DNA of 20,638 nucleotides. It comes from Pelargonium nanum (Eukaryota; Streptophyta; Magnoliopsida; Geraniales; Geraniaceae). This document shows, in pieces, positions 1-9,212 of this stretch (position 1 is its first letter; each line of letters opens with the position of its first letter). The position numbers and the translations under genes are program-made. The notes under the pieces were generated by a model, which saw only the letters and a program-made list of their open reading frames with translations, searched no databases and was not told where the DNA came from. Where the stretch lies: NCBI GenBank assembly GCA_036897485.1, contig JAYMTF010001913.1:1-20638 (forward strand), written 5' to 3'.

Positions 1-890
1 GGGTTTTGGAAATTATTTCCTCCAAAACCCGACCCAAATTGTTGTGGGGGTTGTTTTTCTTGTAACCCCGCAGCACAATTTGTAAACTCATTACCAACCC
101 CGACATGGTCTTGAGAATTACTAGTACTTCGCGGGTCTATTTCATTTGTATTCACTCTATGCTCCATATTTGCCCAACGGCTCTTTGGTTGCACAAAATG
201 AATAACCTGAAATACCACAAAAATAAAACAAAAATGGGATCAAAGAATTCAATTTACTATTCCTAATCTAACATCGTAGTCCCCGGCAACGGCGCCAAAA
301 ACTTGGCACATACTCGGCAAGTGTACCGATTGTGCGGAAGTAATATTAAGCTCTTGAGAAGCTCGAGTACCGAATCCACAAGGACTATGGCTAGATTATG
401 TGGTGAAACAATTAATTGAACTCAAGGAAGCTAAGTGAATTGAAATAAATGCAATAAGGAAATCAATAATTGTGGTGTTTGTGAAACAATAATATAAATG
501 ACAATACAATAAAGATAGAGTATGTGCAAGAATTCGAGTGAATGTCACAAATGCAAGGATAAATGTTAAGAGACGAGATACAAAAGCGGTGTGGATTGTT
601 TCTCCTAGAGCTAGTGATTGTGGTGAACTAATCAAGCTAATGTGTAAATGTTAATTCACTCAAAATGGTATGTCACAAGCTTGTCACTTGCAAGGCCACA
701 CACTTGAACCGACCTTTCTGAGGCTAAGTCACTACCCCCGAAGAAGATTCAATGTTCAACAATACAAACCGAGTTATGAGAATCAATGGAAACCCTAGAG
801 CATTGATGTAACCTCTACACCTTCCAATCTTGGGATTTCAATCCATGATTTCACAACTCACACCTAAAATCAACTAATTCAAAGAAACAC
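1..890 (-). mobile_element. Ty3/Gypsy LTR retrotransposon, 5' end (LTR, PBS, start of gag), fossil
   Basis: On the minus strand the parts run, from high to low coordinate: an LTR, a primer binding site at 280-297, an untranslated leader, and the start of a gag-like reading frame at 167 that is still open at the left edge. The 18-base PBS is complementary to the 3' end of plant tRNA-Asp including CCA, a primer I recall for Athila/Tat-type Gypsy elements. The LTR 3' end is near 298-304. Its 5' end is not clear; about 890 is my estimate of where the sequence turns into plain AT-rich spacer. The gag start is rich in Gln, Asn and Gly. Most of the element lies outside the window, so neither its wholeness nor its age can be judged. 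Seen: PBS and frame. Inferred: lineage and outer boundary. Confidence 0.72.
280..297 (-). other. Retrotransposon primer binding site, tRNA-Asp type
   Basis: The minus strand reads TGGCGCCGTTGCCGGGGA, which pairs over 18 bases with the 3' end of plant tRNA-Asp plus its CCA tail. This is where minus-strand reverse transcription of the element would have begun. The site sits just inside the LTR and before the gag start, the expected order. The identity of the tRNA comes from memory of plant tRNA-Asp sequence. Confidence 0.8.
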
Positions 891-2254
891 CCCGATTTTT
901 TACTTCTATTAATTATATTAGGAAGAAAAAAGGTTACTATTGGTGGCTCAATGTACTCCATAATTAGTCGTCTAAATTACTTTAATTGACTTAAATCAGT
1001 CTAGTCCAAAACCGAGCATATTTCAATATAGTCTTTGGTCTGTTTTCTAGTTGCTTGTTCAATATGTTTCGACCTTGAACTGAAGCATAACTTTATTTAT
1101 TGGTTGAAAACTGTCTCAATTGAGACAAACTTCAGTCATCCAAATAAGACCTCTAATGAACCAAAAAAGAAGTTTATTTAGAAGTCCCCATTTATAGTGT
1201 CTAACAATACATCGATTGATTAATATAAATTTGAGACGTAAGAGTAGCACAAAGACAAAAAAAAAAATACATTATTGTGGATCTTTAATATGTGGTGAAT
1301 CTTGCATGTTTAATTATTATCTTTTTTGGGGCATGTGACTAGATGTTACAATTAATGTCATGGGTCATAAACAAGTTGGTAAGAAAAACTCACTCATTCA
1401 TATTTTGCAACATTTTGTCAGTTTTATCTTTTTATATTAATTGACAAGACAAGTCAGTATTGACAAATTTATATGTCGATAGAAACACATATGTTATTTT
1501 GTCCGGCTCGTTTTGTATAACGGCACGCATTACAAAATATGCATATGAGGGGCAATAAGGACATTGTGGAATTTGTCCAAATATATCTCCTAAGATTGGG
1601 TACTTGCTTCAAAGTTTGGTATAAGGGAATATTCTTGTAATATTTTATGCATTGTGTCTTATATACTTATCCAAGTTTACAAGTGAAAGTGAAAGGTCAA
1701 ATTTACCTTATTTGATGGTTACACAAATCTCCCATAAATGGTTAGAAAGTAAACCCTTAAATGTTGACATTGATTTTCAATATTTCCAATTATGACATCA
1801 TTTAGTGGCATTTTATTTCACTAAAGTGACAAATTTATTTACAATAAGCATATCCCTTCAAAACAAATCAAAATTTATTAAAAAAATAATCAAAACAAAC
1901 CAAAATAATCCAACCATCAGTTTGCTAAGTTAGAATCTATATAGAATAAACTTTAGTTGCTGGATTCGAGATAGTTAAAACTTAAAAGTTATATGTAAAA
2001 CTAAAACAAAGTTTAATGGAGCATGTGATGAAAATAATTAATTATTGATATTGTAACACAATATAAATATGTTATCGGTTTCAATACTTGTAATTAAGAT
2101 AAAATACAGAGATGTTTTTACTTTTGATGTATAGAAGCTTTTAAATTTTATGTTCACGGAGTTTATAGAAAAATAAAACACGTTTCTGGCCTTCAAATTA
2201 TTCATTTAGTTTGGAATACGTATTTAATTTGATTTTTGTTCAATTTAGTCTTCA
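891..2254. other. AT-rich intergenic spacer, no gene seen
   Basis: This stretch is strongly AT-rich with many homopolymer runs. I see no credible coding frame, RNA gene or clear repeat ends in it. It may hold decayed transposon sequence that cannot be recognised by eye. Confidence 0.5.
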
Positions 2255-2690
2255 AATTATTCAAAACGGTTTAATTTGTTCCCACAACTATGCAAAACAA
2301 CAATTCTCAATTGACCCAATCCGTAAATGTGCAGTTAAAATTAAGATGACAATTTAAAATTTTAAAATATACTTTTATCAAAATAATATGGTGATGTGGT
2401 GACGACGTTGATATGTCGTGATGTCCATACATGCAATAATATTGTTTTGTTTGATATAAAATACGATATCATCCCTCTGAATGTGCATCGTCGTTGTGTC
2501 ATATGCTTCAATAACACATACTTAGTAATTAATTATCATGTAGACATCACGTCATCAGCTTGTTTCTAAAAAAAGATATATTTTAAAAAATGGCATGCTA
2601 ATTTAATTTAACAACTAAATTTCAGATTGGACCATTGATTATTTTTAAATAAATTTGCATTGTTGCGAAATCAATTCGGATCAAAACAAG
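2255..2690. mobile_element. Fold-back / long-TIR MITE-like element
   Basis: The left half (about 2263-2440) reads as an imperfect reverse complement of the right half (about 2538-2690). Matching blocks in order from outside inward: ACTATGCAAAA near 2287 with the complement of TTTGCATTGTT near 2654; GACCCAATCC near 2313 with the complement of GGACCATT near 2629; TTTTAAAATATA near 2361 with its complement near 2576; and GTCGTGATGTCCAT near 2415 with the complement of GTAGACATCACG near 2540. A long inverted repeat around a short AT-rich centre, with no coding frame, fits a non-autonomous DNA transposon, perhaps Mutator-like. No target duplication was identified, so the outer limits are approximate. 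Confidence 0.6.
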
Positions 2691-3084
2691 AAGAGAAAAC
2701 TTGCAAAAAGTAACAAGTACAAGATATTCTAAAAAAAAGTGACAAGTAGGGCAATATTGACATTTTTAAAAAATTTTGTCACGATATCCCGCAGTTACCA
2801 AAAAAAATTTTTAGGGACATCATTGTAAAAAGTGACAAGTACGAAGTAGTCATGTGTAATTCCTCAAAATTAAAATAACTCTCTCGTGTCCTTTCAAAAA
2901 AAAAAAAATAACTCCCTCATGTATTTATTCAGGGGTAAAATGGGAAATTCAGTGAAGCTTCCATATTATACTTTTCCAAACAAATATTTTTCACTCTAAA
3001 CAACACATCTCTATGCTCTGTGAAAACTGGATATTCCCTTTCACAAAATCAAAAGCCATCAACTTTCATCAGATCATTCACACA
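2691..3084. other. AT-rich 5' flank of the ITPK gene
   Basis: This is plain AT-rich upstream sequence. The motif AAAGTRACAAGTA occurs three times (about 2707, 2736 and 2829), which may be a degenerate local duplication. No gene is seen. Confidence 0.4.
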
Positions 3085-3155
3085 TATAAACACTACCTAT
3101 TTCTCCAAGTTCTAGAGAGAGAAACCGAACCCAATACTCTCTCTATATATAAATA
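3085..3155 (+). promoter_or_regulatory. Candidate core promoter of ITPK (TATA-like boxes)
   Basis: Two TATA-like motifs lie upstream of the ITPK start: TATAAA at 3085-3090 and TATATATAAATA at 3144-3155. The second would place transcription start near 3180 and give a leader of about 210 bases. CT/GA-rich tracts (CTCTCT, GAGAGAGA) surround it, as is common in plant core promoters. There is no ATG between about 3180 and the chosen start at 3393, so no upstream reading frame would interfere. The true start site cannot be set without transcript data. Confidence 0.4.
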
Positions 3156-3392
3156 TATTCAGAATCCGCTTCCATTTCCAGAGAGACTGATAGCAACAAA
3201 GCCTTCTAGAGAGAGAATCCGAACAAGGAGCTTTTTTGCACGTTGCCCATTTCTTGTTCGATTCGATCTTCTGATTCCTTCTCATCAAAACCCATAATTT
3301 ATTTCGGCATTTCAGTGCGCGAAAACTGATCAAGATCACAAATTGGAATTTGGGTTTTTGTGGGTTAGGGTTCGTTTTTGTGTGTGTCGGTC

Positions 3393-6300
3393 ATGGGATT
3401 TGAAACGCGTGGACACGTGAGGCTGAACGGTGAAATTGGGTGTAGGGATAGGGATGATGAGGCTGAAGAGAACCAGATGAGTTCGCGTTCGTATCCGAAT
3501 TCGATCGGTATTGGGTTGCCGGAGCCTCACCGGCTTGTCGTCGGTTACGCCTTGACGTCGAAGAAGAAGAAGAGCTTTTTGCAGCCCAAGCTTGAAGGAC
3601 TGGCTCGGTATATGACCCATAATCCTCCAATCCGTTCCTTTTTTTATAGTGTTCATGAATTGATCATTTGCATGTAATGTTCAAATCTTGTACTTGCATG
3701 TATATGTATGGTTTGTTTGTGTTGTTGTATTGTTAAAATTATCATTATTTGCTTGCGTGAATGTGTCCTCAAATGGGTTGTCCAAAGATCTGCACCTTTG
3801 TTTGTTTCGAGTATCCCATTTTGTGAGTTGGCCATGGTACATTTTAGTTTCAACTGTTTGAGCTTTTGCAGTGGTAGGGATGATGATGATGGTGTGTTTG
3901 TCTATAGTGGCTAAAGTGTTACTGTTTCTGCAAACTTATCGTATCAACTTTATTTGTGGAATCTTCGAAGATTCTGAGGTTTCTAATTGGGAATATTCCA
4001 CTATATATGCTCTATGGATTAGTCTACTATTTTAGATTTAGGAGGATCCCAAAGTCAATCTTGGTGATATGTTCTATAATTTATAATTAAGTTGCGCCTA
4101 ACTAATCCTTGCCCTTTTAATTTAATTGCTTATATTTATTTATACTCCAGTCCCTAGTTTTCCTTTAATATGTGTTTTTTGCATAATATTTATTGGATTT
4201 TAGTGATCTGTAATGACTGCGCTGACTGGTAGCTGAAGTCGGCTGTGTCAGGATTTTTCGGCCTCGTATCAACAGTGCTATGTATATTGTGCATTTATAG
4301 ATTGCAACTGTCTTTGTAGATGGTCTTGTGTATAATTAAATTTGTGACTTTTTAATTCTATGTTCTGTCATAATTTGGAGTTTCTTGAGGCGCTGTACTG
4401 AAACAGCATATTATTTAATTTTTTCCAGGGATTAACTTTGAATGTGGTTCTTGTTTTGGGTTTCTTGTTGAATATGACGTCCTGAAACAATAGTTTGATG
4501 TTTGTCTTTGTTCTTTTCTTTTCTTTTCTTTTTGGGTATTTGTGTAGGAAGTGTGATTATCAAATTGATATTATTTGTACACTGTTGCTGCATTTACATA
4601 ATTCTATTATGATTTGTAATTTTTTTCCATTGATACAGAAATAAGGGGATAATATTTGTAGCCATTGATCTAACGAGACCGCTGTCAGACCAAGGACCCT
4701 TTGATGTGGTTTTGCATAAGGTTAGACGTAGGTTAATCATTTACATTTGCATCTTATTTTGCATATATGTTTATTTTTCTACACATGTCGTTTGCCTAAC
4801 GAGTTTTATATTCTTTCCAGTTGCTGGGAGAGGAGTGGTCCGAAATTATTGAGGTTTGTCCACCTAAACTTCATGATAGTTTTATTCCTCTGCCTGTGAC
4901 TTATGTTTCTTGATATGCAACGTTTTATATAAAATAATATTATATGATGCCATCTATTTACTCTGGAGGCTAAGTGTAAACTGACGGTGATTGTTTGAGA
5001 AACAAAATCTCAGAAGCTTAGAAGTGTTTTTTTTTCTCTCTTTCTTTCCTCCCTGTGAAATAGCTTGCAGAGTTCTTGCTTTCCTCATCATGAACATGAT
5101 CAGATAGTTGAAATTGGTCCCCCATGAACTCAAACAAGTGAGGATCTTACTTTGTGTTATAGGTGGCAATTTGGGTCGGGTTTTGGGATGAAATGGCTTA
5201 ACCAAAACTTATCCACATTTTCCCCATGGTAAACCTGGCAAACAATTATTCGGGTCAAATTTCATGTGACCCGAACATGAAAAATTGCGGGGCCCAATTG
5301 CTAGCTCTACTTTGTTGTTATCCTAGATAACATGTTTAGGTTCGGGCTAGATTGGTTTCACAATTGTTTTCCTCCTTTTTTTCAAATATTCGTTTTCAGG
5401 GTGCTATATCCTTAGTTTCTACTTTCTACCATGAAAATTTCAGCATTTTTTTAAGGCGCAGTACTTTTACATAGTTGAAAAAGGTAATAATTACATATAC
5501 CAATTTTGTTGTTACTTAGTCTTGGCTTGACTTCTGTGTTCATATATATCTCATTTTGGAAAAAAATCTTGTAAGAGTATGGTACTTGATGGTTATTGTA
5601 TACTATATCTTTTACACCACATTAAAACATTTTTCTTAGGGTTGCCACAGGCATTTTGAGGGTCTGTCTGGACCTTGAGATCGAACTGCCTATAAATATC
5701 GATCATATTCTTTCAAGTTTTTCATTAAGAAAAGTTCTAATGGCAATACCTCCACCTCCAAGGCTCGAACTTCCTTACATAAGGGAACCAAGCTCTTAAC
5801 TGCTTGGCTTGGCTCTCGTTAGGCATTGGTCATATTCTTTCAAGTTTTATGTGCCATGACAATCGGGTTCATATTTATGGCTATCTGTTTTCCACTTGAA
5901 GGATTACAGGCAAAAACATCCGGAAGTGATTGTCCTTGATCCTCCAGACGCAATTCGACATCTCCACAATCGTCAGTCAATGCTCCAGTATGTAGCAGAT
6001 ATAGACTGTTCTGGTTGTCACGGTAATTTTTCTGTTATTTTAACCGGTGCACTCATTGTCTTTTAATGTCTGCTTTAAATTGTTGAATCATTTGAGAAGA
6101 GGTTGTAATTTGGTAATGCTCACCATGTTTGCAATTTAACAATTGTTGTAGGCAAGATTGGTATTCCAAGACAAATGGTTGTTATGAAAGACGCATCATC
6201 AACCCCCCTAGAAGTTACTAAAGCTGGACTGAAATTACCAATTGGTATGGATTATTGGATTAGATACTACTAGTTTACTTGATGATATTGGTGTGTGACT

Positions 6301-7944
6301 CTAGTGTTCGCACAACTGTCATTAGTATGATAAGAGCCACAGTCGGGTTTTTTGGGTTCAGTTCGAAAATACCTAACCCTAACCCGACCTAGAAGAGGTG
6401 CGATTCTCGCATGTTCCCCGACCCACACCTTTTCCGATGGTGAACCTGTCCTGAAAATTAATTGGGTCCATTTATGTGACCCGAATCTGAAAAAATGTGG
6501 GGTCGGATTTTGGGTCCCCGCAGGTGCGGGTCCTTGCCACCTCTACTTCCTATTAAAGGACCATCTAAACTGTTTTGAAGGTATGCTCTCTGAGGATTTT
6601 TTAAAATTATTTACTCCGGTTCAATCACTGTTTCAGTTGCAAAGCCACTAGTTGTGGATGGGACCGCCAAATCACATGAACTGTTTCTTGCTTATGATCA
6701 ATTCTCGCTCGCAGAGCTCGAACCTCCCTTGGTTCTACAAGAGTTTGTGAATCATGGTAATATGTTCAAAGTAATGCGTTAATTTCAATGATTCACTATG
6801 TAACCCTAATAGTACCTTTTGACCATTTTCTTAATAGGTGGCCTTGTCTTCAAAATATATGTTGTTGGGGATGCTATAAAGGTTGTAAGACGTTTCTCTC
6901 TCCCAAATGTGAGTCAAGAAGAGCTCGAAAAAGTTGCTGGTGTGTACCGTTTTCCAAGAGTTTCATGTGCCGCAGCTTCTGCAGATGATGCAGATCTGGA
7001 CCCCGGTGTGGCGGGTAAGATATTCAATACATATTGATAAAATGTTTATATGAGAACAATACATTCAATTCTCGCCATTTATCTTATTTTCATTACTTAC
7101 ATATATTAATTGAATCTTGAGTGACTTTTGGTTATATTACATGTCAATATTGTTGCAGAACTTCCTCCACGACCTCTGCTGGAGAGGCTCTCAAGGGAGC
7201 TCCGTAGACGGCTTGTGAGTCCTTATTTCACTTGTGCTCTATGGCTTCGTTCACATGTTAAACTTTATTTCGTGTTGCTCTTACGCTGTGCCATTTTCTA
7301 GGGCCTCCGGCTGTTCAACATAGATATGATTCGAGAACATGGGACCAGAGACGTCTTTTATGTCATTGACATCAACTACTTTCCCGGTAAGCATAACTTA
7401 TTCCATTTTAAGATCTATACCTGGCAATTTGAGTCGCGGGCGTAAAACAGGACGAGCCAAAAAAACTCTTGCATTCCTGTTTTGCAACTTTTTATCAGCC
7501 TACCTTGTCCCACTAAGTGTGAGGCACATTAGGAATGGCGAAAAGTAATTCGACTAAAAACATGTGCATTTTTGGCCCGGCCCGTTTAGTCCCTGGCCTG
7601 CATTACCAGATCTGTGTTTTGTCGTCTTTTTTCTAATATTGAAACTGTCATCAACTCGTCATTTTTTCTTGGTGAGTACAACGATATGCATACCAATGAC
7701 AACCTGAGACATGTCGCATACTCAATCGCATGTTGAATCTAAGTACCTGATGTATATTGTCAATTCATTTTTGACCTACCACATAATATGTTTTGTATAA
7801 AGATATGGTATGTGGTGTTTAGAAGGACTTTTTGAACCAATTGCTGCAGGATTTGGGAAAATGCCGGACTATGAACACATATTCACAGATTTTCTACTGG
7901 GGCTGGTTAATCCGAGCAAGTGTAAGAAGAAATCTAAGTTTTAA
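3393..7944 (+). CDS. ITPK: Inositol-tetrakisphosphate 1-kinase / inositol 1,3,4-trisphosphate 5/6-kinase family protein (complete, 10 exons)
   Basis: Exons: 3393-3607, 4639-4720, 4821-4853, 5902-6022, 6152-6244, 6637-6756, 6838-7014, 7159-7214, 7302-7386, 7850-7944. All introns are GT-AG and phases join cleanly to 358 residues, usual for the multi-exon plant ITPK2/3 type. The enzyme moves phosphate from ATP onto inositol tris/tetrakisphosphates, on the route to phytate and inositol pyrophosphates; the family is soluble, acting in cytosol and nucleus. The fold is ATP-grasp. Residues 48-72 ([14 protein letters not shown] onward) are the typical N-terminal block, and [13 protein letters not shown] follows at 123-135. 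The AKP lysine is 184 and SHEL His is 195. QEFVNHGG is 216-223 and Lys227 lies in FKIYVVG. The metal ligands Asp307, Asp322 and Asn324 lie in NIDMI and DINYFPG. All expected active-site residues are present. The first 47 residues are acidic, low in complexity and variable in the family. Met29 is a second in-frame start, but 3393 is the first ATG. Assignment to subclass ITPK3 versus ITPK2 is inferred. Confidence 0.95.
3608..4638 (+). other. ITPK intron 1 (1031 bases)
   Basis: This is the long first intron, GT donor at 3608 and AG acceptor at 4637-4638. It is T-rich and holds a short pyrimidine repeat of the TTTTC type around 4512-4534. No gene or clear transposon ends are visible. Long first introns in plants often raise expression, but nothing here shows that directly. 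Confidence 0.7.
5158..5309. mobile_element. hAT-like MITE in ITPK intron 3
   Basis: The left end TATAGGTGGCAATTTGG and the reverse complement of the right end TAGAGCTAGCAATTGGG form imperfect terminal inverted repeats of about 17 bases. The interior carries the GGGTCGGGTTTTGGG and GTGACCCGAA motifs known from small plant hAT-type elements. The flanking octamers ctttgtgt and ctttgttg agree at 6 of 8 bases, compatible with an old 8-base target duplication. There is no coding capacity. It shares ends and inner motifs with the element at 11256-11485. Confidence 0.68.
5703..5848 (-). mobile_element. tRNA-derived SINE with perfect 19-base target duplication, ITPK intron 3
   Basis: The direct repeat TCATATTCTTTCAAGTTTT occurs at 5703-5721 and again, unchanged, at 5830-5848. 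It encloses a 108-base body at 5722-5829. Read on the minus strand the body has an A-box-like stretch (AGCCAAGCAGTTAAGAG), then CTTGGTTCCCTTATGTAAGG, then a B-box-like GTTCGAGCC. That order is typical of tRNA-derived plant SINEs. The perfect long duplication points to a fairly recent insertion. The body has no coding capacity and lies antisense to the host gene. Confidence 0.75.
6331..6545. mobile_element. hAT-like MITE, degenerate, in ITPK intron 5
   Basis: The right end, read in reverse complement, is TAGAGGTGGCAAGGACC, a hAT-type terminus. The left end TAAGAGCCACAG is a weak match to it. The interior is rich in GGGTT/ACCCGA motifs, including TTTATGTGACCCGAA, which resembles the interior of the element at 5158-5309. 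I found no matching flanking octamers, so the insertion is old or its left end is misplaced. Confidence 0.5.
7416..7614. mobile_element. Possible hAT-like MITE relic in ITPK intron 9
   Basis: The left end TATACCTGGCAATTTGAG resembles the left terminus of the element at 5158-5309, and the right end read in reverse complement (CAGATCTGGTAATGCAG) is a loose match. The interior has GGCCCGGCCCG, a motif of the same repeat type. AGATCT occurs at both edges, but clean 8-base duplications are missing, so both the limits and the family are tentative. Confidence 0.35.
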
Positions 7945-9212
7945 TGTAAATATATATACATCATTGTATAGCTTCGCGCAGGTCTAGACCATAGAAAAGG
8001 TCAATTCTAGTTTAGTACCTTTTGCTATTACCGACTCGATCAACAACAGTGGCGACTTATAATTCACATTCTCGAAGTTTAATCATGTAGCCCTCTTTTT
8101 GTTTTATTGTCGTCGTTATTTCAATTATATGGTGGTCCGCTGTAGCAAAGAACTATGTGTTTCACAGATGGTTTATAAACCAAATGGTTGTGAACTTGGA
8201 TCAGTTTGGCATATTTCAGACATTTTTCTTATGAAATTAGGAGAAAGAAAATTGCTTTGACATGTTGACACAGGTTTTTATCATTTCATTCGAATGGTTT
8301 TATGGTTTAAAACTTCAAATTGGCCAAATTTTTATAGAAATGAAAATTTATGTCAACGACACTGGGCTCCTGAATATGATTAGAAAGGTTGAAAATAGTG
8401 GCCTAATTAAAAGCCCATAACCAGGCAAGCTATCCGCGCATTTTTTGTGTATAGATTTGGCAAGTTCGAATGTTATACTCCTAATTAAGATTCTAGTTTA
8501 TTGGTGAAAAAGAGGGATTCCCCTATGTAGTGTGTAAATCAAGCATTCTTTGAGCTTGTTCGAGAACAAAAACAAAGTCCCGATAGGATGGGTCTAAGGT
8601 CCAATCATTGTGGAGGTCATGTGCTGATATAAAATCAAACAAAATCATGTTTTTAATTTTGAACGCAATACTTGATGGCCTCGATTTACAATCCTGATAT
8701 GTCATCTACATCTTCACTCGCCTTTTTCAAATTTTATTATAGTTTCTCGTTTCCTCCTCTTTTCAGAGGTGGATCCAAAAGCCACGTTGTGATAGTTAAC
8801 TTATTTTTTCGGAGAACTAAATCAATGAACAGATCTGTTGCATTGTACAATAAAAATTAGACCCTCCTTAATTAGGGATATTTTGAAGTTGCACATCTTG
8901 CGCATGTTAATTTCTGGCCACACTTCCCTAATAGAAATCATGAAAGGTATAAGTCGATGATCATTGCATGCTTCAGATGGTTCTAACTAAAAAGTTAGCA
9001 ACTAACAAGCTTTCTTTCCAAAGACCCAGAAATGCAATTCTCAAATTAATAGATTTTTTCACTTCCCTTAAGTTCAATACTTTTACACTAACTCAAGTTC
9101 CTCTGTACATTATATACAGTATAAAGTCAAGAATTTTCACATTTCCACGACCTTCCGATGCTGCTGCTGCTGCTATGTACACAATATGTTCATCTGCCGG
9201 TTCTCTCTTCTC
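7945..9212. other. Convergent 3' flank between ITPK and TOR
   Basis: Two 3' untranslated regions face each other here. Just after the ITPK stop there is a TGTAAATATATATACAT stretch, the kind of UGUA/AU-rich element seen before plant poly(A) sites. On the TOR side the minus strand carries TATAATGTAC near 9110. Short frames in this stretch look like noise or antisense shadows. No third gene is supported. Confidence 0.55.
9159..9174. repeat. Trinucleotide microsatellite (GCT/AGC)5 in TOR 3' untranslated region
   Basis: Five GCT units in a row on the plus strand (AGC on the TOR sense strand) start about 40 bases past the TOR stop. It is a simple repeat with no sign of function. Confidence 0.8.

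Noticed and set aside
280-297. A tRNA-Asp gene
   Set aside because: Only the last 18 bases including CCA match. Nuclear tRNA genes do not encode CCA, and the position next to an LTR fits a primer binding site.
3336-3656. Minus-strand frames across ITPK exon 1
   Set aside because: They are shadows of the coding exon and leader on the opposite strand, with no recognisable protein family.
5722-5829. A tRNA gene in ITPK intron 3
   Set aside because: A- and B-box-like stretches are present, but there is no cloverleaf that I can fold, and the perfect flanking 19-base repeat marks a SINE insertion.
6352-6651. A 99-residue plus-strand protein
   Set aside because: It is intron 5 sequence, mostly hAT-like MITE, reading across the acceptor at 6636 into an out-of-frame exon.
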